Shown: in pieces, positions 51,547 to 60,448 of the stretch
How positions within the stretch are numbered: the first letter of the stretch is position 1
Layout: every line of letters begins with the position of its first letter
Assembly: GCA_023441055.1 (NCBI GenBank)
Contig: JAEZQY010000029.1
Coordinates: 248,001 to 312,000 of the forward strand
Length of the DNA: 64,000 nt
Direction: 5' to 3'
Origin: Bacillota bacterium
GTDB lineage: Bacteria > Bacillota > Bacilli > Paenibacillales > UBA4045
Position numbers and translations under genes: made by a program
Notes under the pieces: generated by a model
Told to the model about the DNA's origin: nothing
What the model saw: the letters and a program-made list of their open reading frames with translations, nothing else
The model's database searches: none

Positions 51547-52905
51547 CTATCCGACGCCAGCCTCTGCGCCCCCATGGTTCAGGCTGACGAATTTATTGAA
51601 GTTCTTCATAAAGGCCAATTCCACCGTGCCCACCGGACCATTCCGCTGCTTGGCGATAATAATCTCGATAATATTCTTCTTCTCGGATTCCTTATCATAA
51701 TAGTCGTCTCGATAGAGGAAGGCCACAATATCGGCATCCTGCTCGATCGAACCCGACTCTCTGAGGTCTGACATCATCGGCCGCTTATCCTGACGCTGCT
51801 CGACACCACGGCTTAGCTGAGACAGCGCAATAACAGGAACCTCGAGCTCTCTGGCAATCTGCTTCAGTGTACGCGAGATCTCCGACACCTCTTGCTGTCG
51901 ATTATCACTGCCCTTACGGCCGTGAATCAGCTGCAGATAATCGATCAGAATCATGCCCAGCCCGCGTTCCTTCTTGAGCCGGCGGCACTTCGCCCGAATG
52001 TCCGCGACTGTCAGAGCCGGCGAATCGTCAATATAGATATTCGCCTCCGACAGCGAACCGATGGCCATCGTCAGCTTCTCCCAGTCATCGCCCTCCAGAT
52101 AGCCAGTCCGCATCCGGCCCGCATCGACATTCGCCTCTGCGCAGATCATCCGCTGCACGAGCTGCGCAGCCGACATCTCCAGACTGAAGATGGCTACGGT
52201 CTCTCTGGCCCTTACCCCGACATTCTGCGCGATATTCAGCGCGAATGCGGTCTTCCCAACCGATGGACGCGCCGCGACGATAATGAGATCGGAGCGCTGG
52301 AAGCCGGACGTCATCTTATCCAGATCCGGGAACCCCGATGGAATTCCGGTCGTACCGCCTTTATGGTGGAACAGATGCTCCACCCGCTCGAACACCTCCA
52401 TCAGCACATCCCTGATGGCGATGAAGCCTTCACCGCGGCGCCCGGACAGCTCCAGAATGCGACGCTCAGCGTCGCTGATCAGCTCTCCGACATCGTCGGT
52501 GCTCGTGTACCCATCGCTGGCGATCTGCGTCGCTGCGCGAATCAGCTTGCGCAGCATCGCCTTCTCCTCGATGATCTGCGCATAGTAGCCGACATTCGCA
52601 GCTGTCGGTACCGCGTTGGCGAGCTCGGTCAGATAGCCGATCCCGCCTACCTCCTCCAGTAGGCCGACATTGGCCAGCTTCGTAGACAGGGTGATCAGAT
52701 CGACCGGCTCACCCGCTTCACCCAGCCCGAGCATCGCTTCGAAGATATGCTGATGCGCTGCTCGGTACAAGTCCTCAGGCACCAGCCGCTCGCTAGCGAC
52801 AATCAGCGCCTCGCCCTCGAGCAAGATTGCGCCGAGTACCGCCTGCTCCGCCTCCAGATTCTGCGGTGCAACACGGTCGACGAACATGCCTCTATCCATG
52901 CTCAT
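51547..52905 (-). CDS. dnaB: Replicative DNA helicase DnaB
   Basis: 452 residues: N-terminal dimerisation domain (about 10-115; PQNLEAEQAVLGAILLEGEA) and RecA-like ATPase (about 175-452) with Walker A ARPSVGKTAFALN, Walker B LGMILIDYLQLI and the KQRNGPVGTVELAF end. Hexameric helicase of the replisome, called dnaC in B. subtilis. It is three bases downstream of rplI. Confidence 0.98.
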   Translation of the reverse strand: MSMDRGMFVDRVAPQNLEAEQAVLGAILLEGEALIVASERLVPEDLYRAAHQHIFEAMLGLGEAGEPVDLITLSTKLANVGLLEEVGGIGYLTELANAVPTAANVGYYAQIIEEKAMLRKLIRAATQIASDGYTSTDDVGELISDAERRILELSGRRGEGFIAIRDVLMEVFERVEHLFHHKGGTTGIPSGFPDLDKMTSGFQRSDLIIVAARPSVGKTAFALNIAQNVGVRARETVAIFSLEMSAAQLVQRMICAEANVDAGRMRTGYLEGDDWEKLTMAIGSLSEANIYIDDSPALTVADIRAKCRRLKKERGLGMILIDYLQLIHGRKGSDNRQQEVSEISRTLKQIARELEVPVIALSQLSRGVEQRQDKRPMMSDLRESGSIEQDADIVAFLYRDDYYDKESEKKNIIEIIIAKQRNGPVGTVELAFMKNFNKFVSLNHGGAEAGVG

Positions 52906-52908
52906 TGC

Positions 52909-53352
52909 TTATTCCTCCGCGACTTGAACCTTCAACGTCGCCTTCACAGCCGGATGCAGCTTAACCTCGACCTGCGTCACGCCCAGCGTCTTGATCGGAT
53001 CATCCAATTGGATCTTGCGCTTATCAATATCATAGCCCTGCTTCTTCAATTCATCGGCGATATGCTTAGTCGTGATCGATCCGAACACGCGCCCGCCCTC
53101 ACCAGCCTTCGTCTTCAGCTCGAGCGTGATCGCTTCCAGCTGCTTGGCCAGCCCCTGTGCATCGATCTTCTCCTGCTCCTTCTGTTTAGCTGCGGCTACA
53201 TTGATTTGCTCGAGCTGCTTAATATTCGAATCTGTCGCAGGCTTAGCTAATCCTTGCGCGAACAGGAAGTTCGTCGCGTATCCATCCGATACGTTCTTCA
53301 CATCGCCCTTCTTGCCTTGTCCCTTAACATCCTTCAACAAGATAACCTTCAT
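52909..53352 (-). CDS. rplI: 50S ribosomal protein L9
   Basis: 147 residues. The N-terminal domain carries the L9 signature (GQGKKGDVKNVSDGYATNFL); a long connecting helix (about 40-75) leads to the C-terminal rRNA-binding domain (FGSITTKHIADELKKQGYDI). Overlaps the gdpP stop by four bases and precedes dnaB. Confidence 0.98.
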   Translation of the reverse strand: MKVILLKDVKGQGKKGDVKNVSDGYATNFLFAQGLAKPATDSNIKQLEQINVAAAKQKEQEKIDAQGLAKQLEAITLELKTKAGEGGRVFGSITTKHIADELKKQGYDIDKRKIQLDDPIKTLGVTQVEVKLHPAVKATLKVQVAEE

Positions 53353-55313
53353 TCGAATAACCCCTCTTCCTTATGCATGTCATTAATAACAGCCAGCAGC
53401 TGTTCTTCCGCTTGCTCCAATGTGCCTTCAATCTGGACCGCTGCATTCGTTAGATGACCACCGCCGCCCAGACGCTCCATAATTAATTGTACATTAATTT
53501 CACCCATCGATCTCGCGCTGATTCCAATTAGCCCATCTGGTCGTTCCGCGATCACGAAGGATGCAGCGATTCCGGTCATGCTCAGCAGCGTATCGGCTGC
53601 CTGCGCTACGATCAGCGGTGTATGCTTCTGTCCAGGCTCGCTGGTCGCAATCGCGATATGCTCATACAGGATGCGCGCGTGCTTAATCATATCCGCCTTC
53701 TTCAGATACTCATCGAGATCCTCCTTGAGCAGACGCTGAATCATGGCCGAGTCTGCGCCATTGCGTCGCAAGAACGATGCTGCTTCGAACGTTCTCGCGC
53801 CTGTTCGTACCGCGAAGCTCTTCGTATCGACTACAATACCAGCCATAATCGCTGTCGCCTCGATCGGGTCCATAGCGATCCGATCATCATAATACTGCAG
53901 CAGCTCGGTAACCAACTCACACGTTGAGGATGCATAGGGCTCCATGTAGACGAGCAGCGCATCGTTAATGAACTCCTCGCCGCGGCGATGGTGATCAATC
54001 ACCACAACACGGTGACATACCTGTAGCAGCTTCGGCTCGGGGATCATCGAGCCCTTATGCGTATCCACCACGACCAGCAGCGTACGCGGATGAATCCGCT
54101 GAAGCGCCAGCTCGGGATGAATGAACCAGCTCTCCTGCGCGGCATGCTCCTCTATCTCTTCCATTAGCCGCTGGATAGAGGGGTTAATTCCCTCCAGCAC
54201 GATATGCCCTTCCTTGCCGGAGATCTTAACTGCCTTCATCACACCGATCGCGGCACCCAGCGCGTCCATATCGGGAATACGATGGCCAACGACAAGTACA
54301 TTATCCGATTCCCGGATGAGGTCACGCAGCGCGTGCGAGATGACCCGCGCTCTAACCCTCGTTCGCTTCTCAACCGCGTTGGACTTACCGCCATAGAAGC
54401 TGATCTTACCGCCAGCCTTCACCGCGACCTGATCACCGCCACGGCCCAGCGCGATGTCTAAGCTTGATTGCGCGAGCGCGCCGAGCTCGATCAGATCGTT
54501 GCTGCCTGCCGCAATACCCATACTTAGTGTAATTGGCAGCTTGTGATCGAGCGTATGCTCACGCGTCTCATCCAGAATCTCGAACCGGGATTGCTCCAGC
54601 TGCTTCAGAACCAATTGCTTCGTGATGAACAGATACCGATCAGATGCGGTTCGGCGCAGATACAGATGATGCTTGCTGGCCCATTCCGAGATTTCGGATG
54701 TCACCTTGCCGAGCATAATAGCCCGCGCGTGATCATCCAGCCCCTGAGTCGCCTCATCGAGATTATCCAGCATAATGATACCGAGCACGGGCTTCTCTTC
54801 TTCATGAGTGCGATGTAGATTCGTATACGCCGTGTTGTCAATAAAGTAGAGGAGCCGTTCCTCCGCCTTCACCAGCACTTGGAAGTGACGCTTGCCGACG
54901 GTCAGTTCAACCTGGCCTTCCTTCTCCTTCGACAGCTTGAGCCCAGGGAACATCTCCGTGATGCTCTCACCAACGAGCGACTCCCGATCCACCAGTTTGG
55001 CAACATAAGCATTATGCCATTCAATGATCTTATCCTCACTGAATAAGAGGATACCGATCGGCATTTCCGTGATCACTTCGTGGCTCGCCCGCTTCACGCG
55101 ATGTGAGATCGTATTCACATACTCCCGCATATCCTTGCGGAATGCCCGTTCCGCGCGCAATGTCCAGTAGATGCTGGCCGCCAGCAGCAGCATCGCGCAT
55201 AACCCCAGCCGCCAATCGAATACGGCTAATACGATGACTAGCAGCAGCGACAGGCTATTCGCCCAGATCATGGGCCAGCCATGCCATCTATTCATTAATT
55301 GTTCAGGTCGCAT
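53349..55313 (-). CDS. gdpP: Cyclic-di-AMP phosphodiesterase GdpP
   Basis: 654 residues: two N-terminal membrane helices (about 12-52), a PAS-like domain (about 75-150), a degenerate GGDEF domain (about 170-300) and DHH-DHHA1 (about 335-650) with VVGHRIPDMDALGAAIGV, VIDHHRRGEEF and GGGGHLTNAA. It hydrolyses c-di-AMP to pApA and so affects potassium and wall homeostasis and beta-lactam tolerance. Overlaps rplI by four bases; conserved gene order with yybS. Confidence 0.96.
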   Translation of the reverse strand: MRPEQLMNRWHGWPMIWANSLSLLLVIVLAVFDWRLGLCAMLLLAASIYWTLRAERAFRKDMREYVNTISHRVKRASHEVITEMPIGILLFSEDKIIEWHNAYVAKLVDRESLVGESITEMFPGLKLSKEKEGQVELTVGKRHFQVLVKAEERLLYFIDNTAYTNLHRTHEEEKPVLGIIMLDNLDEATQGLDDHARAIMLGKVTSEISEWASKHHLYLRRTASDRYLFITKQLVLKQLEQSRFEILDETREHTLDHKLPITLSMGIAAGSNDLIELGALAQSSLDIALGRGGDQVAVKAGGKISFYGGKSNAVEKRTRVRARVISHALRDLIRESDNVLVVGHRIPDMDALGAAIGVMKAVKISGKEGHIVLEGINPSIQRLMEEIEEHAAQESWFIHPELALQRIHPRTLLVVVDTHKGSMIPEPKLLQVCHRVVVIDHHRRGEEFINDALLVYMEPYASSTCELVTELLQYYDDRIAMDPIEATAIMAGIVVDTKSFAVRTGARTFEAASFLRRNGADSAMIQRLLKEDLDEYLKKADMIKHARILYEHIAIATSEPGQKHTPLIVAQAADTLLSMTGIAASFVIAERPDGLIGISARSMGEINVQLIMERLGGGGHLTNAAVQIEGTLEQAEEQLLAVINDMHKEEGLFE

Positions 55314-55357
55314 CCATACACCTTCTATTCATCCATCTGTCGCCTGCAATCAGACGA

Positions 55358-56266
55358 TTAACCATCCTTCTGAGTGAGCTTGCTGCGCACCGGGAAGGCC
55401 ATATCCGCGACACCGATCCAGGAGATCAGCTGCGGGATGAACGGCAGCAGCACAATGCCGGCTATCGGCAGCGCTCGGTTCCAGCCCTTGTGGTCCGCAA
55501 TGAAGTACAGCAATCCGATCCCTTGCAGCGCGATTGCATAAGTGAGCAGCGGCACCGCATTAAGCAAGATCACATTGACAACAGAATCCATCTCGAAGAC
55601 GAAGAAGAACTCCAGCAATAAGAGCACGAGATAGATATAGATGATAGACTTGGGCAGCTTCCATTCCTTCATCGGCTTCAGCTTCGGGATATTCACCTGA
55701 TATCGGGCCAGCAGCTTGCGGCTAATCCAATGCGCCAATACCGTCGTATACACCGAATAGATGATAATCATCAACGGCGCCATCAGCGTGATCATATAGA
55801 TCGCCCTATCTATATTCTCCGCGCTGACCATCGCAGACAGCCAGACCATCACAGCCTCGTTGTCCTTCAGCGTGTCAGCCATGAATGTATTGAGATTGAA
55901 TCGGAAGATCGACAGGATCAGCAGCAGCCCTAGTATAATAGCAATGAACGCCACAATCCCTGCTATAATCGCTTGTCCCGTATTCTGATCCCGGCGATAA
56001 TAAATCGCCATCGCTCCTGCAGGCACGAGATAGAAGATCGTGAGCAAGGACAGGAACGTCCCAAGTCCGGGCAGGAACAGCGCTAAGGCTATCACAATAA
56101 CTCCGATAACGATGAGCGCCTTGACGCGGTCAGCGATGACCAGCATAACGACCAGCGGCACCATCATAATATGCAAGGTAATCAGGCTGAGCGGCGTTAA
56201 TAGCGATAACAGCATAGCCACATAGATCCCGCCCCAGATGAGAGGCAGTCGTAACGTTGATCCCAA
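55358..56266 (-). CDS. yybS: DUF2232 membrane protein YybS
   Basis: About 302 residues with eight or so membrane helices, DUF2232 family, in its usual place before gdpP. The start is TTG at 56266: GGGGTGA lies seven bases upstream and an extended -10 promoter (56301-56309) lies between this codon and any ATG further upstream (56347), which excludes the longer reading. Family function is uncertain; it resembles S-component-like transport proteins. Confidence 0.88.
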   Translation of the reverse strand: MGSTLRLPLIWGGIYVAMLLSLLTPLSLITLHIMMVPLVVMLVIADRVKALIVIGVIVIALALFLPGLGTFLSLLTIFYLVPAGAMAIYYRRDQNTGQAIIAGIVAFIAIILGLLLILSIFRFNLNTFMADTLKDNEAVMVWLSAMVSAENIDRAIYMITLMAPLMIIIYSVYTTVLAHWISRKLLARYQVNIPKLKPMKEWKLPKSIIYIYLVLLLLEFFFVFEMDSVVNVILLNAVPLLTYAIALQGIGLLYFIADHKGWNRALPIAGIVLLPFIPQLISWIGVADMAFPVRSKLTQKDG

Positions 56267-56300
56267 TACATGTTCACCCCAAATATAGCGTATGACATTA

Positions 56301-56309
56301 ATTATACCA
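56301..56309 (-). promoter_or_regulatory. Extended -10 promoter of yybS-gdpP-rplI-dnaB
   Basis: TGG-TATAAT (extended -10) 35 bases before the TTG start, with a weak -35. It probably drives the four-gene run. Confidence 0.65.
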
Positions 56310-56375
56310 CAAACGGGATTTTCGAGTATGTCGTTCTGAGTGATCATGATTCGTGTGAAAATAAAGAAAAGTGAA

Positions 56376-56402
56376 GGGTGCTCGACAATAATCGAACACC
56401 CT
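56376..56402 (-). terminator. Terminator of the CNNM/CorC gene
   Basis: GGGTG-TTCGA / TCGAG-CACCC stem, followed on the minus strand by TTCACTTTTCTTTATTTT, just past the stop at 56423. Confidence 0.8.
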
Positions 56403-56422
56403 CCACCTTAGAGCTGACTTAA

Positions 56423-57751
56423 TCAGGATACAATATCCAGATGCTGCTCCTGCAACCCCTCAGATCGCTTGATAATCAATCTTGATATCCGCATATGATC
56501 AACTTCGTCTACAATCAATTCATAAGGGCCGTAGATCACCCTCTGATTGCGCTGCGGCGGCATCTCCACTTGTGCGTATACCCAGCCGCCGATCGTATCG
56601 AAGTCCTCTGTAGTAATTGTTGTTTCAAAATACACATTAAACTCATCTATTAGTAATAATCCGTCTACGGAGTGCGTCCATTCATCATGCTGCACAATCG
56701 CCGGCAGCTCCTCATCGAACTCATCCTGAATCTCGCCGACGATCTCCTCCAGGATATCCTCGACCGTTACAATCCCTGAGGTTCCCCCGTATTCATCAAT
56801 CAGCAGCACCATGGCCGTATGCTTCTTCTGCATCTGCTTCAGCAGCATGCTAATCGGAATCGACTCCGGCACAGTCATTAGCGGACGCGTAATGGTCCGA
56901 ATGTCGGTTAAGCCCTCGCCTGCCTTCATCATATCCTTGATATGCACGAACCCGATAATATTGTCCTTGTCGGGATCACATACTGGGAATCGGGTATGCA
57001 GCTCGCTTAGCACGAGCTCCCGCTGCTCCGCATAAGGCTGGTTGGCATATAGACAGATCATCTCAGTTCTGGGAATCATAATCTCACGCGCGTTCGTCTC
57101 CGAGAATTCGAAGATATTGTCCATCATGGCCATCTCGGACTGATCCAGAAAGCCGCTCTTATGGCTCTCTTGCATGATCACCCGAATCTCCTCATCGGTG
57201 TGCACCGGTTCATGATCAGACTCCGGCTCCACGCCGACACGGCGCAGGATCCAGTTCGATAGACCGTTGAGACACCAGATGAACGGATACATGATCCTGT
57301 AGAAGATCACCATCGGAATGGCTGACAACAGCGTCAGCGTCTCCGCATGCCGGATCGCATACGTCTTGGGCACCTGCTCGCCCAATGTGATATGGAACGT
57401 TGTTATAATCGAGAACGCAATAATGAAGGAAATCGTATGAATGGCGAATTCAGGTAGAATGCTGATAAGCAACGGCTTCAATAATGCCGCCACTGCAGGC
57501 TCTCCCATCCAGCCCAGCGCCAGCGAAGCCAGTGTAATGCCCAGCTGACACGCGGATAGATAAGCATTCAAGTTCTGCAGAATCTTCTGAGCGAATCTCG
57601 CCCGCAGATTCCCTTCTGCTGCCCATGCATCAATCCGACTTACACGCGCCTTGACATACGCGAATTCCGCCGCAACGAAGAAGCCGTTCAGAAACACTAG
57701 CACCAGCACACATAATAAATATAAAGCGATAAGTAACGGGTCACCGTCCAA
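56423..57751 (-). CDS. CNNM/CorC family membrane protein (HlyC/TlyC-like)
   Basis: 442 residues: DUF21 membrane domain with four helices (about 5-160), two CBS domains (about 205-330; MIPRTEMICLYANQ and DEYGGTSGIVTVEDILEEIV) and a C-terminal CorC_HlyC domain. The family includes Mg2+ or Na+/Mg2+ exporters such as MpfA; the older 'hemolysin' name is misleading. The TTG at 57751 gives the typical start LDGDPLLIALYLL. A GC-rich hairpin (57758-57787) lies directly before it. Confidence 0.88.
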   Translation of the reverse strand: MDGDPLLIALYLLCVLVLVFLNGFFVAAEFAYVKARVSRIDAWAAEGNLRARFAQKILQNLNAYLSACQLGITLASLALGWMGEPAVAALLKPLLISILPEFAIHTISFIIAFSIITTFHITLGEQVPKTYAIRHAETLTLLSAIPMVIFYRIMYPFIWCLNGLSNWILRRVGVEPESDHEPVHTDEEIRVIMQESHKSGFLDQSEMAMMDNIFEFSETNAREIMIPRTEMICLYANQPYAEQRELVLSELHTRFPVCDPDKDNIIGFVHIKDMMKAGEGLTDIRTITRPLMTVPESIPISMLLKQMQKKHTAMVLLIDEYGGTSGIVTVEDILEEIVGEIQDEFDEELPAIVQHDEWTHSVDGLLLIDEFNVYFETTITTEDFDTIGGWVYAQVEMPPQRNQRVIYGPYELIVDEVDHMRISRLIIKRSEGLQEQHLDIVS

Positions 57752-57757
57752 ATCGTC

Positions 57758-57787
57758 CCTGTCCCGCTCCTATTAGCGGGAAACAGG
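57758..57787 (-). promoter_or_regulatory. Hairpin in the leader just upstream of the CNNM start
   Basis: CCTGT(TT)CCCGC paired with GCGGG-ACAGG, between an AAGGAGGTG sequence (near 57793-57801) and the TTG start. Folding would bring the strong AAGGAGG toward the start codon or block it. The length is too short for a known Mg2+ riboswitch. Confidence 0.4.
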
Positions 57788-57915
57788 TTTACACCTCCTT
57801 GGATTGTTAAGAATTTTATGAGTGAAGCAATAATAGGATTATATCATATGTTATGTGTAAACGCTTGCCAACTATTCGACCTTTTCGCGGAGCCGGGCAG
57901 CTGGAGTAAGAGATA

Positions 57916-57945
57916 ACCCCTCGCAACGGAAGCGTCGCAAGGGGT
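57916..57945 (-). terminator. Hairpin after the thioredoxin-reductase-like gene
   Basis: ACCCCT(T)GCGACG / CGTTGCG(A)GGGGT, a 13-bp stem with 4-base loop. The T-tract is weak. Confidence 0.65.
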
Positions 57946-57955
57946 CTTGTTTATT

Positions 57956-58522
57956 TTACGCCTTAAGAATGTCGTGATCTACGTATCTAGCGCCATTCAA
58001 TTCGCTAATCACGTTAATAGCTACCTTAGCGCCATCGCCAGCGGTAATGATCGTATGCACGCTCACACCAGCAGCCGTTCCCGCAGCCCAGATCCCCGCT
58101 ACGCTCGTCTTGCCCTCAGCATCGGCATCGATAACCGTCTTAATGCGCGGCTCCGTGCCATCCTTCAGATTCAGGCCAATCTGGCCAGCCAGCTCTGTAG
58201 ATATGCCAGTCGCGATAATGACATGGGCTGCCTCATAGCTAGCGCCGCTCTCCGTCGTAACGGTGAACCCCTTATCGCCCTTGGTCACGCCACTCACTTT
58301 GTCCGATATAACCTGAGCGCCGAACTTGGCCGCTTGCTTCTTGCCAACCTCAATCAGATCTGGTCCCGCAATCGCATCGACCCCGTAATGATTCTCGATC
58401 CATGCTTTCTTCGTCATACTGGAATCACTGTCAATCAGCACAGTGGATTTCCCCGCCTTAGCGGCGAATAGGGCCGCACTCGCTCCCGCCGGTCCTGCTC
58501 CAACAATCAAGATGTCACTCAT
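57956..58522 (-). CDS. Thioredoxin reductase-like FAD/NAD(P)-binding protein, short form
   Basis: About 188 residues, half the usual thioredoxin reductase. The N-terminal dinucleotide fold has ILIVGAGPAGASAALFAAKA, and the C-terminal FAD motif is present as TSVAGIWAAGTAAGVSVHTI, but the NADPH domain and the CxxC redox pair are missing. Such short proteins occur in Firmicutes; they may bind FAD and act with a partner. The second ATG (58522) is preferred, nine bases from AAGGAG. The 235 bases upstream hold no gene. Confidence 0.75.
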   Translation of the reverse strand: MSDILIVGAGPAGASAALFAAKAGKSTVLIDSDSSMTKKAWIENHYGVDAIAGPDLIEVGKKQAAKFGAQVISDKVSGVTKGDKGFTVTTESGASYEAAHVIIATGISTELAGQIGLNLKDGTEPRIKTVIDADAEGKTSVAGIWAAGTAAGVSVHTIITAGDGAKVAINVISELNGARYVDHDILKA

Positions 58523-58724
58523 CGTCATTCGCTCCTTCAGAAACTTATTAATCTTTTATATTTACTATGTTTAGTATAGCGCAACAGCATGTAGATATCC
58601 AGCCCTGGTTCATGCGGCTTTTCCGCTTCGGCGGACCAGATAAAAGGCTCTTCCGTTCTCCAAGTTTGTGTAGCAAGCTACTTCTTAAGCTAGGGTGTTT
58701 CCGTTTAGCGTCGATATATAAAAA

Positions 58725-58749
58725 GGCAGTCTGGATTCACCAGACTGCC
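58725..58749 (-). terminator. Terminator of the rpsF-ssb-rpsR operon
   Basis: GGCAGTCTGG / CCAGACTGCC, a perfect 10-bp stem with 5-base loop and TTTTTAT on the minus strand. Confidence 0.93.
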
Positions 58750-58757
58750 GTGGTTTC

Positions 58758-59105
58758 TTACTCAGTTGTGTAAGGCAAGAGTGCAATTTGACGTGAACGC
58801 TTGATCGCAGTCGTCAGCATGCGTTGGTACTTTGCGCTAGTTCCTGTCACACGACGTGGCAGAATCTTGCCGCGCTCGCTAATGAACTTCTTCAGCGTCT
58901 CGATGTCTTTATAATCAATGTGCTTGATCTTGTTCACAGTGAAGTAACATACCTTACGGCGCTTGTTGCGTCCGCCCTTGCGTCCACCGCCTCCGAATCT
59001 ACGCTCGCCGCGATCTTCTCCGCCTTCGCGGTTGTATGGGCGTCTTGGAGCGCCTGTGGAAGCTTGTTGTGGAGCTGGTGCTGGAGCTGTTTGTTGTTCG
59101 CTCAT
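58758..59105 (-). CDS. rpsR: 30S ribosomal protein S18
   Basis: 115 residues, longer than the common 75-80 because of a Pro/Gln/Gly-rich N-terminal extension (about 1-45, including RRFGGGGRKGGRNKRRK). The conserved core follows (VCYFTVNKIKHIDYKDIETL, RGKILPRRVTGTSAKYQRML). Third gene of the operon, 20 bases after ssb. N-terminal extensions on S18 are known in this group. Confidence 0.97.
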   Translation of the reverse strand: MSEQQTAPAPAPQQASTGAPRRPYNREGGEDRGERRFGGGGRKGGRNKRRKVCYFTVNKIKHIDYKDIETLKKFISERGKILPRRVTGTSAKYQRMLTTAIKRSRQIALLPYTTE

Positions 59106-59125
59106 CGTTTATCCTTCCTTTCATC

Positions 59126-59590
59126 TTAGAATGGCAGATCATCATCAGAGATATCGATTGGTTTACCGTCATCTTGGAATGGGTCGTTATTGTTGCTGCC
59201 GCCGCGATAGCCGCCTTGGCTGCCGCTTGCTCTGCTCTGCGATCCGCCGCCCTCTTCGCGGTTAGCGGAATTCGCGGATTCGAGGAACCGTACATTGTCC
59301 GCCACGACTTCCGTGACATAGACTTTGCGGCCTTCATTATTGTCGTAGTTGCGCGTTTGCATGCGTCCCTCGACCGCGGTCAGACGGCCCTTGCGCAGAT
59401 AGTTCGCGCAGGTCTCAGCCAGCTGTCTCCAGGTTACGATATTAATGAAATCGGCCTCGCGCTCTCCGCCTTGACTAGTGAATGGACGATCGACAGCCAG
59501 TGTGAACTGGGTGACCGCAACACCAGATGGCGTATAGCGAAGCTCAGGATCTCTCGTTAATCTTCCGATCAGAATGACACGATTTAACAA
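59126..59590 (-). CDS. ssb: Single-stranded DNA-binding protein
   Basis: 154 residues: OB-fold domain (about 1-105; MLNRVILIGRLTRDPELRYT, FINIVTWRQLAETCANYLRK), a Gly/Ser/Arg-rich linker and the acidic C-terminal tip DISDDDLPF that recruits replication and repair partners. Located between rpsF and rpsR as in Bacillus, where it is ssbA. Confidence 0.98.
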   Translation of the reverse strand: MLNRVILIGRLTRDPELRYTPSGVAVTQFTLAVDRPFTSQGGEREADFINIVTWRQLAETCANYLRKGRLTAVEGRMQTRNYDNNEGRKVYVTEVVADNVRFLESANSANREEGGGSQSRASGSQGGYRGGSNNNDPFQDDGKPIDISDDDLPF

Positions 59591-59641
59591 TATTACCCCT
59601 CCTGGAAGTGGACTTTAACTTGACTGCTGTAGTCGATTCGA

Positions 59642-59926
59642 TTAAGCCACGTCTTTAACGATCAGATGACGAATGATTTCGTCAGAGATCTTAAGAACGC
59701 GATCGAGTTCCGACACAACTTCTGCCGGAGCGTTAAAGTTAACCAGGACGTAGAATCCGTCACGGTGCTTCTCGATCTCATACGCTAGACGACGCTTGTT
59801 CGGCCCGTCTTGCTTCACGATTTCTCCACCATTACTCACGATGTTCAGGAACTTCTCGACAGTAGCGTCGACAACTTCTTGTTCAATGTCCGTGCGAATG
59901 ATAAACATTAATTCGTATTTGCGCAT
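59642..59926 (-). CDS. rpsF: 30S ribosomal protein S6
   Basis: 94 residues, complete S6: MRKYELMFIIRTDIEQE, then GPNKRRLAYEIEKHRDGFYV. Binds S18 and 16S rRNA. First gene of rpsF-ssb-rpsR; its leader can fold into a long stem (59969-60048), consistent with S6:S18 feedback control. Confidence 0.98.
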   Translation of the reverse strand: MRKYELMFIIRTDIEQEVVDATVEKFLNIVSNGGEIVKQDGPNKRRLAYEIEKHRDGFYVLVNFNAPAEVVSELDRVLKISDEIIRHLIVKDVA

Positions 59927-59968
59927 GAATAGTTCACCTCCTTATGGTCTTGGCGGCCCCCCATGAGT

Positions 59969-60048
59969 TATAGACTGTCTCTGCAGACAATCGGGGAGCA
60001 AGGAGCCAGGTTGCGCGGGCATGGGTCAGCCTATCTGCATAGTCTATA
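59969..60048 (-). promoter_or_regulatory. rpsF leader stem, candidate S6:S18 autoregulatory RNA
   Basis: TATAGACT (59969-59976) pairs with AGTCTATA (60041-60048), and TGCAGA (59982-59987) with TCTGCA (60034-60039). The rest forms an arm of roughly 45 bases. The stem ends about 42 bases before the rpsF start. The S6:S18 leader is a known widespread control element; this assignment rests on location and stem only. Confidence 0.55.
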
Positions 60049-60067
60049 CGCAAACTCGCACCTAAAT

Positions 60068-60096
60068 ACTATATCAGAACGGACCGTCCAATACAA
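60068..60096 (-). promoter_or_regulatory. Promoter of rpsF-ssb-rpsR
   Basis: -35 TTGTAT (60091-60096), 17-base spacer, -10 TATAGT (60068-60073), giving a leader of about 135 bases. Confidence 0.75.
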
Positions 60097-60190
60097 GCAA
60101 GAATCGATGCCCAGAGGGAGTCAGCATCATTTGGAACACATTTTTTTCCGCGGTCTGTGCAATCTAAGGACGATACAGGAGGTGAATTAC

Positions 60191-60367
60191 ATGGGTGAAT
60201 GGAGCGAATTCGAGCCCGGTCATCGCGCGCCGAATGCGGGGCGTTATCGCGAGGTTGGCGAGAAGGATCGGATTATGGGTATTAATGACCCGCAGATTAT
60301 CGAGCTTGAGAAGGGAGAGCGGTTCCCGAAGACCACGAACAAGAACCGCAAGTGGGTCAGAATGTAG
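60191..60367 (+). CDS. yjzC: YjzC-like small protein
   Basis: 58 residues resembling the small YjzC family of Bacillales: FEPGHRAPNAGRYREVGEKD and INDPQIIELEKGERFPKTTN, ending NRKWVRM. AGGAGGTG lies seven bases before the ATG at 60191. Function unknown. The 264 bases between this gene and rpsF hold the rpsF promoter and leader. Confidence 0.8.
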   Translation: MGEWSEFEPGHRAPNAGRYREVGEKDRIMGINDPQIIELEKGERFPKTTNKNRKWVRM

Positions 60368-60448
60368 ACGCAACACAACAGCCGACACCTCGGCAGACTG
60401 TGTTTGAAACAATGGATCGTCAGGAGCACTGGCGATCCACTTGTAGCT

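Noticed and set aside
57752..57960. M-box or other Mg2+ riboswitch before the CNNM gene
   Set aside because: The leader is too short and only one small hairpin is visible; a known riboswitch core could not be traced.
59963..60190. Longer yjzC frame starting at 59963
   Set aside because: The extension lies over the rpsF promoter and leader and has no similarity to the family; the ATG at 60191 has an excellent ribosome site.
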